Shown one piece after another: positions 22,090 to 34,609 of a DNA stretch of 64,000 bases. The stretch is from contig OZ022345.1 of the NCBI GenBank assembly GCA_963989245.1, positions 24,908,696-24,972,695 of the forward strand, in the 5' to 3' direction. The notes beneath the pieces are model-generated. The model was not told the origin of the DNA. It made no database searches and worked only from the letters and a program-made list of their open reading frames with translations. This DNA is from Nansenia antarctica. Taxonomy: Eukaryota > Chordata > Actinopteri > Argentiniformes > Microstomatidae. Within the stretch, counting starts at the first letter, position 1, and each line of letters starts with the position of its first letter. The position numbers and the translations under genes were made by a program.

Positions 22090-22370
22090 CACTCTGGAAT
22101 AGCCTCCCCCCCTCCACGTCAGATCTGCCCAGAGCGTCGAGGCTTTTAAAACCTTAGCTAAAACCTACCTCTTCTCCCTGGCCTTTGACCTCAGTTGAGC
22201 CTGCCTCCCAACAACATACTGCACTTTTCTGTACTTTTATTTCTGCACCTGTTGTTATTCTGTATTGCACCTTGTTTTTGTATATTTTTATTTCTTGTTT
22301 TCTTTTGACTATAGTGTTGTATCTGTTAAGCACTTTGGTCTGCTGTTTGTCGTTGTAAATGTGCTATACC
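22090..22370 (+). mobile_element. LINE 3' fragment
   Basis: It encodes a decayed end of a LINE polyprotein around 'ctctggaatagcctccc' and ends in a 3' UTR (gtaaatgtgctatacc). It is 5'-truncated. Confidence 0.55.
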
Positions 22371-22377
22371 ACTATGG

Positions 22378-22692
22378 TGTCTAGAGCCTTCAGCCACTCT
22401 GCCCCCCGTCTCTCTGGAACTCTCTTCCACAAGACATCCGCAATATTGACTCTCACTCCACCTTCAAAACCTGCCTGAAAACCCACCTTTTTAAACTGGC
22501 GTATTTTTAATTGATGGTTGTTTTTAAGTCTTTTGTTTTGTCTTGTTTTGTTTGTTTTTGTTTGTTTGAATCACTGTTTTAACCTGTTTGAATATGTTGC
22601 TTGTTTTTAAATGATGCTCTGTAAGGTGTCCTTGAGTGCTCTGAAAGGCGCCTATAAATAAAATGCATTATTATTATTATTATTATTATTAT
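22378..22692 (+). mobile_element. LINE 3' fragment with ATT tail
   Basis: The pattern for SAPRLSGTLF...TFKTCLKTHLF precedes 'ggcgcctataaataaaatg' and (ATT)n. This is the same general LINE end type as at 17,560. Confidence 0.6.
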
Positions 22693-22934
22693 CATTATAT
22701 AAATAAACCTGACTTGACCTGTCTTGATTTACTTCGCAGCCTCGCCTCTCACTTGCATGTCTGGTTCCTCGTACCCCCTCCGTATGACATATGGGTTGAA
22801 CCGTGACCTGTAATGTACTTGTGGTATATTTTGACACACACACACACACACACACTCATAAACTGTATATACTGTATAGGCCTGTAGAATTTGTCTTATT
22901 GCACACACAATCATGCCTGTGGGGGTTACACCTT

Positions 22935-23440
22935 TTTTAGGCCATTGTTGCATTCCTAAAGGGGGGTTTCATGATGGTCATCCATTTGTCCTAAACCACA
23001 TTGTCCCCACATGCTCATTTCAAAATGGCCGCCTATCTTCCTGTGACTTTTAACCTGAGTGACACTGTGTGTAGCCTGACCCCTTTCCACACCTTGGTCA
23101 TTGGGGGTATAAAGGTGAGGACAAAACACCAAGGGACCATCAGAGAGAAGTGCTGTCATCTGTAATTTGGATTAATAAATAGTCTCAAAACTCTGAAGTT
23201 TTACTCGTGATCTATTTCAACCAAACTCTTTAAAGTCAAGATACTGCATACTCTTCTCCCCTATAAGAGGGGAACTCTGAAGCTGCGTCATCAGACATGT
23301 GCTCAACCGACTCTTGAACTCTGTCTGACCTCGGTTTTGTGTCTGTCTCTTGCTTTGCGAGCAATAAAATAATCACTTAACTCATATCGTGGTGTACTCA
23401 TATCTTTATTTCTTGAACTACATCTCTAAAGAGGCAGTAT
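22935..23440 (+). mobile_element. LTR-like regulatory repeat
   Basis: It contains TATA-like elements (gggtataaagg at about 23,105; cctataagagg at about 23,261) and downstream polyadenylation-like signals (attaataaat, gcaataaaat). This suggests one or two overlapping solo LTRs. It is present in both arms, so it predates the inverted duplication. Boundaries are uncertain. Confidence 0.35.
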
Positions 23441-23718
23441 TGCAGAGTGGTTTACCCTAGAATATTTACCATAGGATTCATCAGCGTTAACTCTATCAGT
23501 GCTGCTTGCATCATAACTTATCCTTTATAGGACGAGATTCCTGGAATTCCAGGAGCAGCGTTCTGATTCCAAGCTACTGCATACATCATTTGTTTACAAA
23601 ATCTCTGGTTAACAAAAACATGAACCACACAGTAAAGAGTCCTTGTTGCTTTGGTTATGAAGAGGTGCAACACTTGCTCTGCTCTCATAAAGGCCTTTAG
23701 GAGTCATAATAATCATAG

Positions 23719-23935
23719 GGGGGGGGGTAGTGGTGGTCTAGTGGATAGTGTGTTGGACTTCCGATCGGAAGGTTGTGAGTTCAAATCCCGCCTGAAACCA
23801 CACCACTACTAGTGTGCCCTTGAGTAAGGCACTTAGCCCTCAGTTACTCCAGGGGGACTGTCCCTGTAATTCGTAATTGTAAGTCGCTTTGGATAAAAGC
23901 GTCTGCTAAATGGCAAAATTATTATTACAATTATT
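23719..23935 (+). mobile_element. tRNA-derived SINE, arm A only
   Basis: Same family as 4,406-4,640, with a tRNA-like head and a tail 'aagcgtctgctaaatgg'. It is flanked by AATCATAG on both sides (23,711-23,718 and 23,936-23,943). Arm B retains the empty site at about 44,065-44,085, so the insertion postdates the inverted duplication. Confidence 0.9.
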
Positions 23936-24385
23936 AATCATAGTCAAGGAGAACATTACATTACATTACATTACAGTGATGTTAAATGTTCCTTATCTGT
24001 ATGTTTCTGGCCATAAAACTCAAACTCAAATCTGAAGTAGAAGAGCACATTTATTTAATTTCTCATCTTCACAACAACTTAAAGAGACATTACAGTACTT
24101 GATAATGTTGCAATAATAAATATATTCATGGTAACAGATACACCCATTTCAGTTTAAAAAATGAATAAATAACATGAAATCATTTTACATTGTAAAGCTT
24201 TTAACACTGAAAAGATGACATTATTGGCAATAAAATAGGGCTAATGTTGACAAAAAATACTGGAGGCATCAATAAATAGATAGATTAATGTATAAATAAA
24301 TAGTCCTGAGTTAGTGCAACAATAAATATAATAAAGGTAAAACATGTTTCATGTTTCAATAAATAGTTATTATTAAATAGTCCTC

Positions 24386-24428
<43 letters not shown>

Positions 24429-24435
24429 ACGCACA

Positions 24436-24500
<65 letters not shown>
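24386..24500. repeat. (CA)n microsatellite in the mutated last exon of copy A
   Basis: About 115 bp of CA with CG variants directly abut the truncated interferon reading frame. The homologous (GT)n in arm B begins just after the stop codon. Confidence 0.95.
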
Positions 24501-24503
<3 letters not shown>

Positions 24504-25089
24504 GTTTGCCGCCAGATGGTCGAGTCTTCGCAGGTGCGCGAGCACCACTGTCCTGACGTCTCGCGCTGTATTCCTGTTTGGGTAAAATACACAACCGTTA
24601 CATTTACAAATGCTACAGATACGTTTATATATATGGAGGAGGAAGGGGAGTCACTGTGAGTAATGTATTTATAAACTAGCTGATTAGCTGAAGGTTTCTC
24701 ACCTTGTCTTTCAAACTGTTGTTCAGGTGTTTGAAGTGCACGTGCATCTTCTTGTTCGCCCTTTTGACAGACGCTGATGACGTTCGTTTCAGAGCCTTTA
24801 CCTGTGTTGGAAAGACACACTAATGAGTCATATTTCATATTCTGACTCCTCTCTGCATGAGTGCCTGGTAGGCAGGGTGATACCAGAGTGCTGTGGTTGA
24901 GACAGGTGGACTCACGCATTGCTGCAGTTCCGAGGTCTGCCGGTAGAGGGCGTTCTCAAACGTGTCCATCTGTCTGTCGTCCCCCGCCTCGCTGCTCGTG
25001 TACCGGCCGCTGCCGTACAGCTTCATCACGGCGGTCAGAGTCTGAGACATGAAGATGGTCTTGTCTTCGGCCTGGAGGACGAGGGAGGA

Positions 25090-25508
<419 letters not shown>

Positions 25509-25828
25509 GTTCTATAGTCTATAAGGAGTATCTTAAGAAGGAGTGTCTTACCGCAGAATGAAGGACGAGGCTGTATTGCTTCTCAGGGAAATCTGTCATT
25601 GTATCTCGTGGGACCTCATCACCCTAAAATGCCCAAAAAAACAAAACAGGTTTGAAGCTGAAGTTTAGTTCATAGTTTATATTCCATATGTTGAAACCAG
25701 ACTGTACAACACCATAGTTCATATTCCATATGTTGAAACCAGACTGTACAACACCATACAATCATTCAACACACAAGCAGTAGGCCTGTGTTGTGTATGG
25801 GCAGTACACACTAGAATAGACAATAGAT

Positions 25829-25830
25829 AA

Positions 25831-25872
<42 letters not shown>
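25829..25872. repeat. (GT)n microsatellite, intron 1 of copy A
   Basis: A pure GT run that forms the left border of the arm-A-specific insertion. A second, longer GT run borders it on the right. Confidence 0.9.
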
Positions 25873-25874
<2 letters not shown>

Positions 25875-26548
25875 ACGTAGCTCCTCTGCCGGAGCGCACC
25901 ATTCTAAACATCTAAGCGCACACCCGTCGTAACTGCCGCCGTAAATGCAGTAATGTGCAGAAAGATATTGTGGCGATTAGTTTGGACAATGTGTCGGGTT
26001 TCAACAATCAAAGTTGCCTTCAAACAAGCACTCCAAAGTGGAAGAGTCTACCGCCAGCAATGGCGTCCCTACGACCCAACCCCAGAACACCTGTTGGGAA
26101 GCAGGGAGACTCGAGAGGACTTCTCTGACTGGGTGCAGCCCCTGAACGAGCAACAGTGGTCGGACTTCCAAGTCCAGGAGAGAGTTTACCGGAGCAGTTT
26201 GGCAGACCGGAGCCGCCATGCTGACACCTACGTTTCATCGGGAGATCCGAGAAGCTGGCTCCGTCTCATTTCCCTCAATGGAATATTCTTCGGGAACGGC
26301 GTGTTTGCACCTGGGAACCACTGTGACAGACACCCGCTCGGCTTCCCCCTCCTGAGGTATGTCGCACGGGTTCCACAGCAAACAGGAGGGCGGACTCGGA
26401 GTTCCTAACTTTGAGTGGACTTGTGGCAAAACTGGTTGTTGGCTCAGCACTACTGTAACGGACTGTTTCCATAATGTCAAAATGCACTGTTAATATTTAT
26501 GTCCTTTAGATATTGTACATGTATGTGGACATAAATAAAGTATTTAAA

Positions 26549-26551
<3 letters not shown>
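25873..26551 (+). other. arm-A-specific insertion with an unrecognised 151-residue ORF
   Basis: Intron 1 of copy B (42,106-42,403) lacks this roughly 680-bp segment, which sits between GT repeats. It holds a plus-strand ORF at 25,953-26,408 (MCRKILWRLVWTM ... YDPTPEHLLGS ... ending GGRTRSS) and an AATAAA signal at about 26,533. There are no introns. Composition is less AT-rich than its surroundings. It could be a processed retrocopy or the body of an unknown element. I do not recognise the protein and infer no function. The start codon context is weak. Confidence 0.4.
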
Positions 26552-26589
<38 letters not shown>

Positions 26590-26597
26590 AGTGAGTG

Positions 26598-26633
<36 letters not shown>

Positions 26634-26653
26634 TGTGTGTGTGTGAGTGTGTG

Positions 26654-26687
<34 letters not shown>

Positions 26688-26688
26688 A
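26552..26688. repeat. (GT)n microsatellite with GAGT variants
   Basis: About 135 bp of GT with interspersed GAGT units next to exon 1 of interferon copy A. The counterpart in arm B is the (CA)n at 42,115-42,160. Confidence 0.95.
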
Positions 26689-26910
26689 CCCTACCATTCG
26701 CTCCAGCATGGTGATGGTGTGGTTACTGAACACCTGGAACATGCTCTGAGACCCCCTGCTCGGCGTCTTCATCCACGTGCATCCGCTGGCAGCGTTCCAT
26801 CCGCAGGCGGTCAGAACCAGGAGCATCCACAGCTTGGCTGACTCCATACTTGTAGTTCTCTATCTGTCCACAACTGGCGCTAGAGCAACAGGTAACCTCC
26901 GGCTCCGATA

Positions 26911-28345
26911 GAGATTGAAATATAATTGATTGAAAACTTTATTAGAAGATTTGCAGGAGTAGGTACATGAAAGTACATATTACATACAAGGTCAACTAAC
27001 AGGATAAAAACCCAAGAAAGCCACTGGCTTATTTCAATTGGGGTCCTTGATTCTCAATTCATCGTTACATGTAAGACAGACCAAAAAAAAACTAGTACTA
27101 TCTACAAGATAATACAGACAAATAACTAGTACTATCTACAAGATAAACATACATCCATCATGGGAAGAACAATATAACAAAACATTAGGTATGTACAGCG
27201 GTTAGGACAGGTGGGGACATACACCACAGGTGGGGGCGGGGGACAAAACACAAAGTATGTACAGTGGGTAGTTCGGGTCTTTTAATCTGATTTTTGATTT
27301 AGAGGGTCCAGTTACGGATTGCAGCCTCCTGTAAATGTTTTTTGAGAGTGGTTTTGAAGGTGGGCAGTGTTTTGCACTCCTTTAAGATTATAGGAAGGGC
27401 GTTCCACATTTTTACTGCATAGTTTGCAAACGAGTTTAACCCCTTGTTTGTGGTGCAACGCGGTTGAACGTGGTTCGTGGAGCTTCCTCTGGTATTGTAT
27501 GTGTGGACGTTGTTCACTTTTTGGAAGTATGTTGACAGGTACTTGGGTGTCTTTGTGGTGTAGCGTATCTTGAAGAACAGGCCCAGTGCAAGCTGCTGCA
27601 CTCTGTCAACTACTCGTAGACAATCAAGGCTCAAAAAATGAGCAGCGGTTAGATGTGTCCTAGGGTTGAGGCCTAGCAAAAGCCTAACCAGTTTATTTTG
27701 GGCTGTCTGGAGTCTTGTTTTTTGGGCCTTTGTGGTTCTATAGTACCATGATGTTACGGCATAGTCGAAGTGACATTGAATGAGAGCTCCTGATAGGGTC
27801 CTCAGTTAGGGATGCTCCGATTTATCGGCCACCGATTTAAATTGGCCGATTTCACTCCAAATGACTCGATCGGTGATCGGCAAAAATGGCCGATCGCAAA
27901 AACCGAATTTTTTTTGTTTGTTTGTTTTTGTTTTTTTTTCCTGGGGAAGACAGATAACTGAACAGAAAACATAGGAGGACGTAACAGTATGTAAACCACG
28001 AAGGCCACGTTTATGATGTCTTTTATACAGCCATATCGACTGACTTGGGCTTCAGGCCCTAACTGGGTGATAGGCCAGACCTTTACTATGCCATAAAAAT
28101 GGGTCTGCGTTTGCTTGGTGCCTAATGGATCAAAACTTTTGGCTAAAAAGCAAAAAATATGTAGGCTATCCAGTCAGTAGGCCTACAGTTATGTATTTAA
28201 AAAAAAATTGGTATCGGTATCGGTTGATCTTGAGGAAAAAAATCGGTGATCGGTATCGGCCCCAAAAATCCAGATCGGAGCATCCCTATCCTCAGTGTGT
28301 TTTACTGACAAGTGAGGATATCCTGTACAAGAATCTAGTTCTATG
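26911..28345 (-). mobile_element. LINE fragment in the 5' UTR of interferon copy A
   Basis: The minus strand encodes the C-terminal part of a LINE polyprotein in two pieces: about 28,300-28,345 (RTRFLYRISSLVS), and 27,299-27,806 (LGLNPRTHLTAAHFLSLDCL, then MWNALPIILKE). The 3' UTR contains AATAAA near 26,935. Arm B has no insertion here. About 20 bp of the ancestral 5' UTR (near ctccaaattcac) are missing at the junction. The LINE clade was not resolved. Confidence 0.7.
27807..28288. mobile_element. 482-bp hAT MITE nested in the LINE
   Basis: The ends are TAGGGATGCTCCGAT and ATCGGAGCATCCCTA, with exact flanking TCCTCAGT (27,799-27,806 and 28,289-28,296). The subterminal 'cgatcggtgatcgg' repeats are typical of fish hAT MITEs. 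No ORF. Confidence 0.9.
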
Positions 28346-28487
28346 GTTCACTTTTTTGATTACTTTTGCTGTGTGTGTTTGTTCGGAATGAAAGAAAGCA
28401 GGCTGCAAAGTCTTACGAGGCTGAAGAGGATCGTTCTTGAGCGGTTTGCTTTCCAAATGAGTTGTGCCATGCTCCCGTCTGCCCAGG

Positions 28488-28580
28488 ACATTTATACCAG
28501 AACAGTTGTTTCCGAAGTGAAAGCTGGAATTCCCGACAAGCACACACTTTCACACCTGAGCGAACGCGGAAAGGACAGGT
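28488..28580 (-). promoter_or_regulatory. promoter of interferon copy A
   Basis: On the minus strand a TATA box (TATAAAT, about 28,490-28,496) is preceded by an IRF element GAAGTGAAAG (28,514-28,523, plus-strand sense) and a kB-like site (GGAATTCCC at 28,526-28,534). A second 'actttcac' element lies just beyond. The same module precedes copy B. The LINE at 26,911-28,345 now separates it from the coding exon by more than 1.6 kb, all within the presumptive 5' UTR. Confidence 0.75.
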
Positions 28581-28867
28581 GAATGTTCATATTCTAGTTC
28601 GATCCTCTTAGACCTTTTCGATTGATTAACACTGATAGGAACGTCATATAATCCAACTCCTTTTACACAATCGACGCACGCAAAGAATGATAAACAACAA
28701 CAACACAAATAATCAATGTTTAACTGTTATCAGTTTTATCTTATCCTTTCATATTAGATTATGCATTAATTAGCACATCAATACATTTGCCCATTTTCTT
28801 TATATATATATATATATTGTATATTGTATATTGTTGTTATCGAAATATATATTAACCAATTGTCTTA

Positions 28868-29532
28868 TGTAACGATGGTCAAACAGGCAACTTCTTTCAA
28901 CCAATTCTTTTTATTGACCTGCATAGAAGACATATAAAACACAATTCTTCCTCGGTCTGCAACTCTTGTGAATCCATTAAGATGGCAGCCATATTCTGGT
29001 TGTCCCACCGTGTATGTATATTTCACATCAGGATAATTTGTTTACAGAAAGAACACAAATTTCCCTCAAACATTACAAATAACAATTACAAACAACATGT
29101 GGAGCAACATACCTGCATAGAAGACATATAAAACACAATTCTTCCTCGGTCTGCAACTCTTGTGAATCTGCGCATTCAAAATAACATACAATAAATGTTC
29201 TGTTTCACATCATCACAATACATCACATCATCACAATACATGTAAAAACAAACAGCACAGTACTACACCAACATTTTCACCCTACATTACAAGATTCTCC
29301 ACACAAACAACAAAACACGAGGAGCATTTTACATTGCGCACATACCCATTAAGATGGCAGCCATATTCTGGTACCACCGTAAGTACGGCAACAACAGAAG
29401 GACAAAAGAACGCGCAGACCTGCAGTACACCCAAACTCCAAAGGGGGCTCCAACAACAACCAGGGCTGCTCAAGCACGGCGAAACTCATCTACATTCACC
29501 ACAACTAAACATACATTCCCAACTCTGTTACA
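28868..29532 (-). repeat. LTR of Gypsy 1 (3' LTR)
   Basis: 665 bp. It includes a direct repeat of 'cctgcatagaagacatataaaacacaa' type at 28,919 and 29,111. The purine-rich 'ttcaggggaggtggg' (minus strand) adjoining its inner edge is the likely polypurine tract. Confidence 0.85.
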
Positions 29533-30131
29533 CCCACCTCCCCTGAATTTCGCCAACCTTGAGCAGCAACTATACATTTAAATACTACTTTTTACTTTTT
29601 ACACTATTACATAGGGCCGCCAAAGGACAGGACAGCCAACTTGAAAAGTATCCTATAAGGATGAAGTGGAAAGAGAGGTAAACTATCTCTCCAACCAACT
29701 ACTGGCGGTAGGATGCGTTCTACACCCCACAAGACCCTTTTTTCACTGTGTATTACTAGCCTTCAAGAGGCCACAACCTCTTATGAAACAATCAGAATAA
29801 CGAACAAAAATAACGAACAAACCTATATGTCATAGGATGTCAGTGTGCACAGTGTATACATGCACTGAACTGAGCTTCGGCTTATCTAACTGTGGAAAGC
29901 CTGGAACACTGACCTACAAACAGCTCGAATGTTTGACTTAGTGTCTTGGATAATGTCTTGTCCTGACATAGTATAAATCAATCTGTCAACTGGTTTGATA
30001 AGGCGACCAAACTTGGACTTGACCTGTGTGACTGTACTAGGATGTTCACACTGTGTGACAGAAGCTAGAGTGTCAGTACGCTGTGTGTCACTAGCATCAT
30101 CTGTCTGATTTGTGTTACCAGAAACATCAGT
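29533..30131. other. Gypsy 1 region between pol stop and 3' LTR
   Basis: Noncoding spacer about 600 bp long, with no env-like ORF. Confidence 0.6.
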
Positions 30132-33100
30132 TCAATCATCAGCGCTAACCACAAATCTAGAATCAGAGTTAATGGACTGATCTACCATTTGCTCCTCAGC
30201 CATCTGCTCGGGGACCCTCTGAGGGGCAAACGAGACTGAATACACTACAGTGTTAGTAGCCTCTGTCCGTGAGTGGTCAGGGAATGGTAACTGGGTGACC
30301 CACTCTAGGGTTCTTCCCTTGGGATCCGTGGGCTCTGGAACAGTCAAGGGAACATCCCTCTCCCGAACAGCTCTTCCCCCATACTCCATGTCTTCAACCT
30401 CCCCTCCCTCACTCCCAGGACAGGAATCCACTCTCTCCGACTCGAACGCGGTTCCTCTACTCACTTCCCCAGGCAAGGAATCCTGTTCCACTTCCGACAC
30501 GGACATGTCACTTGGCTCATTTGATGTATGAACAGCAGACAGGGATGAAACTGGGTCAGAGATCACACTCGTATCATACACCGGCAGAAAGTTCACCAAC
30601 ATCAATAGATTACGGTGGACTACCTTCTCTCGTCCAGTGACAGTGTCTTGTATCCTATATGTGTGAGTCTCAGAGTTCCTATCCACCACAGTGTATACAG
30701 TAGACTCCCAACGGTCAGCCACCTTTCTCTTTCCTCTCTCTCTCTTGTTCGCCAACAGCACACGGTCTCCGACATCAATGGTGGGCCCTTTCACTCGTCT
30801 GTTGTAGAGCTCTGTGTGACGGTGCTGTTCTTTTATGACATGTTCCTGGGCTATGACCATAGCTTCTCTCAGATCCTTCGTGAGAGACATCACATACTTG
30901 TCGTAGCTGACCACAGCTGGATCATTCAGGACTGTCCGGAAGAGTATATCGACAGGGAGACGAGGAGTACGCCCGAACATCAGATAGAAAGGTGCATAGC
31001 CAGTTGACTCATGCGCTGTGCTATTGTACATGAACGTCAGAGTTTGCAAACGCCTCGGCCAGTTGATTTTTGCCTCTGGTTCAAGCGCTCGGATCATGTT
31101 ACCGAGAGTTCTATTGAAACGTTCCACACTACCGTTACCCATCGGGTGATACGGGGTTGTGTGCGACTTTCTGACACCGGAGACTCTGAGCAGCTCACTC
31201 ACTAGTTGACTCTCGAAGCTAGCTCCCTGGTCGCTATGGATACGTTCTGGGAACCCAAAGACGCAGAAGAACTTGTCCCATAGAACTCTCGCCACCTGTT
31301 TGGCTGACTGATCTTTGCAGGGGAATGCCTGGGCCATTCTTGTAAAATGGTCAGTAACAACTAACACATCAACTGACTTGTTCCTTGAGTCCTCCGCTGA
31401 CCAGAAATCAATGCAAACCAGCTGAAGTGGCCTGGTTGATGTGATACTCTGCAAAGGCGCCCTCGCAGCAGGTTCAACAGTCTTACTGACAATACACCGC
31501 TGGCAGTTACGGACGTAGTCTCTTACGTCTCTGTCGAGGTTGAGCCAGAAGAACCTCTGTCTGGCCAAGCCAAGACTCCTGAACTGACCTTGATGGCCGG
31601 CATGGTCATGAACACCTCTCAGAACTTCAACTTTCTTAGACTCAGGAACCACATACTGGCGGCGTTTTGACTTCACGACTTGATCCCTCGAGACTCTGTA
31701 GAGTATCCCATTGCTCACAACAAGTTTCTCCCAGTGCTTCAGGTACCTCATGACTGTGACTGATTCCTTATCTCTCTCTCTCCTGGAGGGTCTCCGATGT
31801 CTCTCCACATAGTACAAGACTCGAGAGAGAGTCCTGTCTCTGAGCTGTTCATCCCGGAGTTCCTTCTCACTGTAAGCAGGAAGTGAGTCCTGACCACCTG
31901 CGACTAACTGAGGCAAATGGTGCAAGACTGCTACAGCGCGCGTTCTTGCTCCGACCTCCCACAGATCGTCATATGACTGTAAAACAACAGACACTTCATC
32001 CATCTCCATAGACTGAGCGTGGACATGCAGAGGTGATGGGACACTTTGAGCGTAACTCTCTGCCTGGCGTGGAGTGTCACCACTATCATTGGATGACCGG
32101 AAGGCGTCCTGTACAGAAGCACTCGACACATCCTGGACTTCGGAGAGGAGATTCTTGTAGGGCTCTTCAAGTAATCTGTGACTGACTCTCTGCTTGACGA
32201 AAGGCACACGACTCAAGGCATCAGCGACAACATTCTGTGGGCCTGGCACGTACTTGATGTCGAAGTTATAGCTCGCTAACTTAGCCACCCATCGTTGCTC
32301 GCAGCAGTCCAGCTTGGGCTTCGTCATGATATGAGTCAATGGATTATTGTCCGTCCAAACAGTGAAATCATGCCCCTTCAACCAATGGCTGAACTTGTCA
32401 CAGACACTCCACTTCAAGGCTAGGAATTCCAACCGATGGGCTGGGTAGTTTCTCTGAGACTGAGAGAGGGACTTGCTGGCGAATGCGATTGGCCTCGCTC
32501 GGTCTTCACCCTCTTGGATCTGCGACAGGACAGCACCGATGCCATCAAGGGACGCGTCCGTTGACAGCATGAAGGGACGGCTGAAGTCAGGGTGAGCCAG
32601 GACAGCCGTCTCAACCAGCGCCGTTTTCAGCTTCTGGAAAGCCTGCTCCGTTTCGGGGGTCCAGTCAGTAACATTCAACTTCCTGCTTTGTGACCTTTGT
32701 TTGGACTGTTTCACCTTCCCTTTTCTCTTCTGGCCCGTCAACAGAGAGAAGAGAGGCTTTGCAATAGCGGAGAAGCTAGGCACAAAGTGCTGGTAATAAT
32801 TGATCATCCCCAAGAAAGATCTGATTCGTTTCTGTGAGGGGGTTACACCGTCCGCTTCCATCAGGTCAGCACTTGTCATCTTTGCGATGCTCTCAACTTT
32901 GCTGGGATCAGTCAACACACCGTTGTCATTAATTATGTGGCCGAGGAATTTGACGGATTTCCGGAGAAAAAAACACTTCTTGGGGGCCAATTTCAGGTTA
33001 TGACCACGCAGTCTACTGAACACCATCTCCAAGCGTTCCAGAGCTGTCCTCTCATCAGGGGCATACACCAATAAATCATCCAGATAAACCAGTAAGCTCA

Positions 33101-33248
33101 GATAGTTCTGGTCTCCGAAAATGCTAGTCATCATACGCATGAAGCTCCCAGGACTATTACAGAGGCCCTGCGGGAGGCGATTATACTCATACAAGCCCAT
33201 AGGTGTTGTAAAGGCAGAGTACTTTCTGTCATCCTCGTGTAGTGGCAT
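30132..33248 (-). pseudogene. pol: Gypsy 1 pol: partial reverse transcriptase, RNase H, integrase
   Basis: 1,038 codons remain open. The reverse transcriptase begins part way (PLHEDDRKYSAFTT) and retains LLVYLDDLLVYA. RNase H has STDASLDGIGAV. The integrase has an HHCC finger (HAGHQGQF...CQRC) and DDE-type motifs (DFWSAEDS, HSDQGASFES, NGSVERFNRT). The first catalytic Asp of the reverse transcriptase and the whole protease are missing because gag is joined directly to mid-RT near 33,245. The ORF start is therefore an arbitrary internal Met, and the element cannot be autonomous. Confidence 0.85.
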
Positions 33249-34609
33249 GCGCCACCCTGGTATCTTCCGCCACGAGGAGCACTGTCACGCTGCTGCACTT
33301 TCCCCATCATCTGCTCCAGCCTCTCCATAATGCGAGCAAGACTCCTGTCTTCAGATTGCTGAGTGTTCTGGGCCACAGCAGTCGCGGAGGAGGGGCACGG
33401 AAGCTGGCCTAAAGCATGGTCCTGGGAAGGAATGAGGGTAGAAGGCGGACACTGTGTGTGGTACACTGGACTATGGGCAGGAGCAGGGGGGTACTGGGTG
33501 GAACACTGCTCAGACACAGACTGAATCGAAGGCTCTGGATGAGACTGCACAGTGTGGAGGGCGGTGGCATGGCTCTTCAATGGCACAGAACTACCGGTCC
33601 TGCCAGAGGCTCTCAGCTCTCTCTGATAATTATCAATCTTCAACTGTATGTCTCGTGAGCTCCACTCCTCAATAGCCTTGCATTCCAGAATACGGGATAG
33701 TCCAGAGTCCGGGCAATGCCTGACAAACATCCGTGCTACCTCTTCACCCATGTTCTCCATCCTCCTACCTTGTCTGCGAAGGCCCTCACCAGCTACATCA
33801 GCTGCTTTGTTGATCCTCAACCAGTAGTCTACAGGGTTCTCATTGGGTCTGGGTAGAGTGGCATAGAAATCTGACAACGGGAGGCATGATGACACATCAC
33901 TGAAGTACTTGAGAAGGATATCATAGATGAGATCAGGGTTCTGCTTCACATCAAGTGTCTGATCGCTACGCAAACCAACCCTCACGACATCCTTTGCCTT
34001 ACCCATCAGCCTTGCCAGTATCTCCTCAGCCTGTTCATGCATTGGACATTTCTGCTTTCTCAGATAAGCTTTAGACATGTCAATCCAGTCCTGGACTGAA
34101 CACTTATCAGAACTATCACCTCGGAACATTGGTGGTTCCCTGTCTGATTTTACATTCACAGTAACGCGCGGAACCTCCTGTCTAACAACATTAGGATCAG
34201 TTACAGGATCTGGAGGCGATGTGCAGTTGAGGTGTGCACTGCTCATACTACTTGAGTGAACTACACCAGCTGAAATTAACTTGGTTACAATGGACTCGCC
34301 AATCTGAGCACCTAGCTGACCCATCATGTCTGAAAGGTGATGAAGAGCTTCAGTGTCATTAACACTGGGTGTGGATGTGGGAGGAGCCTCCCCTGTAAAC
34401 TGTCCGACAGCAGCACAACCTGGGTCCTGACCTGACCCTGTGCCTCTACCATTGTCAGTAAACAACTGGGAACACCCCACCTCCCTACTATTCAACCTAC
34501 CGATGACAGCACTGTCTGCTCTGCTCTGACATGCCCCCCATGCACCCCTCCCCATAGGCAACACTGGACTGGCAAAAATCTCATCATTAAAACCTGGCCT
34601 CTGAGCCAT
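33249..34609 (-). pseudogene. gag: Gypsy 1 gag, C-terminally truncated
   Basis: The Gag reading frame starts MAQRPGFNDEIFASP. A Gag core lies around PPMFRGDSSDKCSVQDWIDMS, and a coiled segment (ARIMERLEQMMGKVQ) precedes a basic PRGGRYQGG stretch where a zinc knuckle would be expected. The frame then continues out of register over pol to 33,131. The knuckle and protease were removed by the same deletion that truncates pol. Confidence 0.75.

Noticed and set aside
23729..23800. Functional tRNA gene
   Set aside because: The tRNA-like head is part of a SINE with the common tail and target duplications, and the cloverleaf is imperfect.
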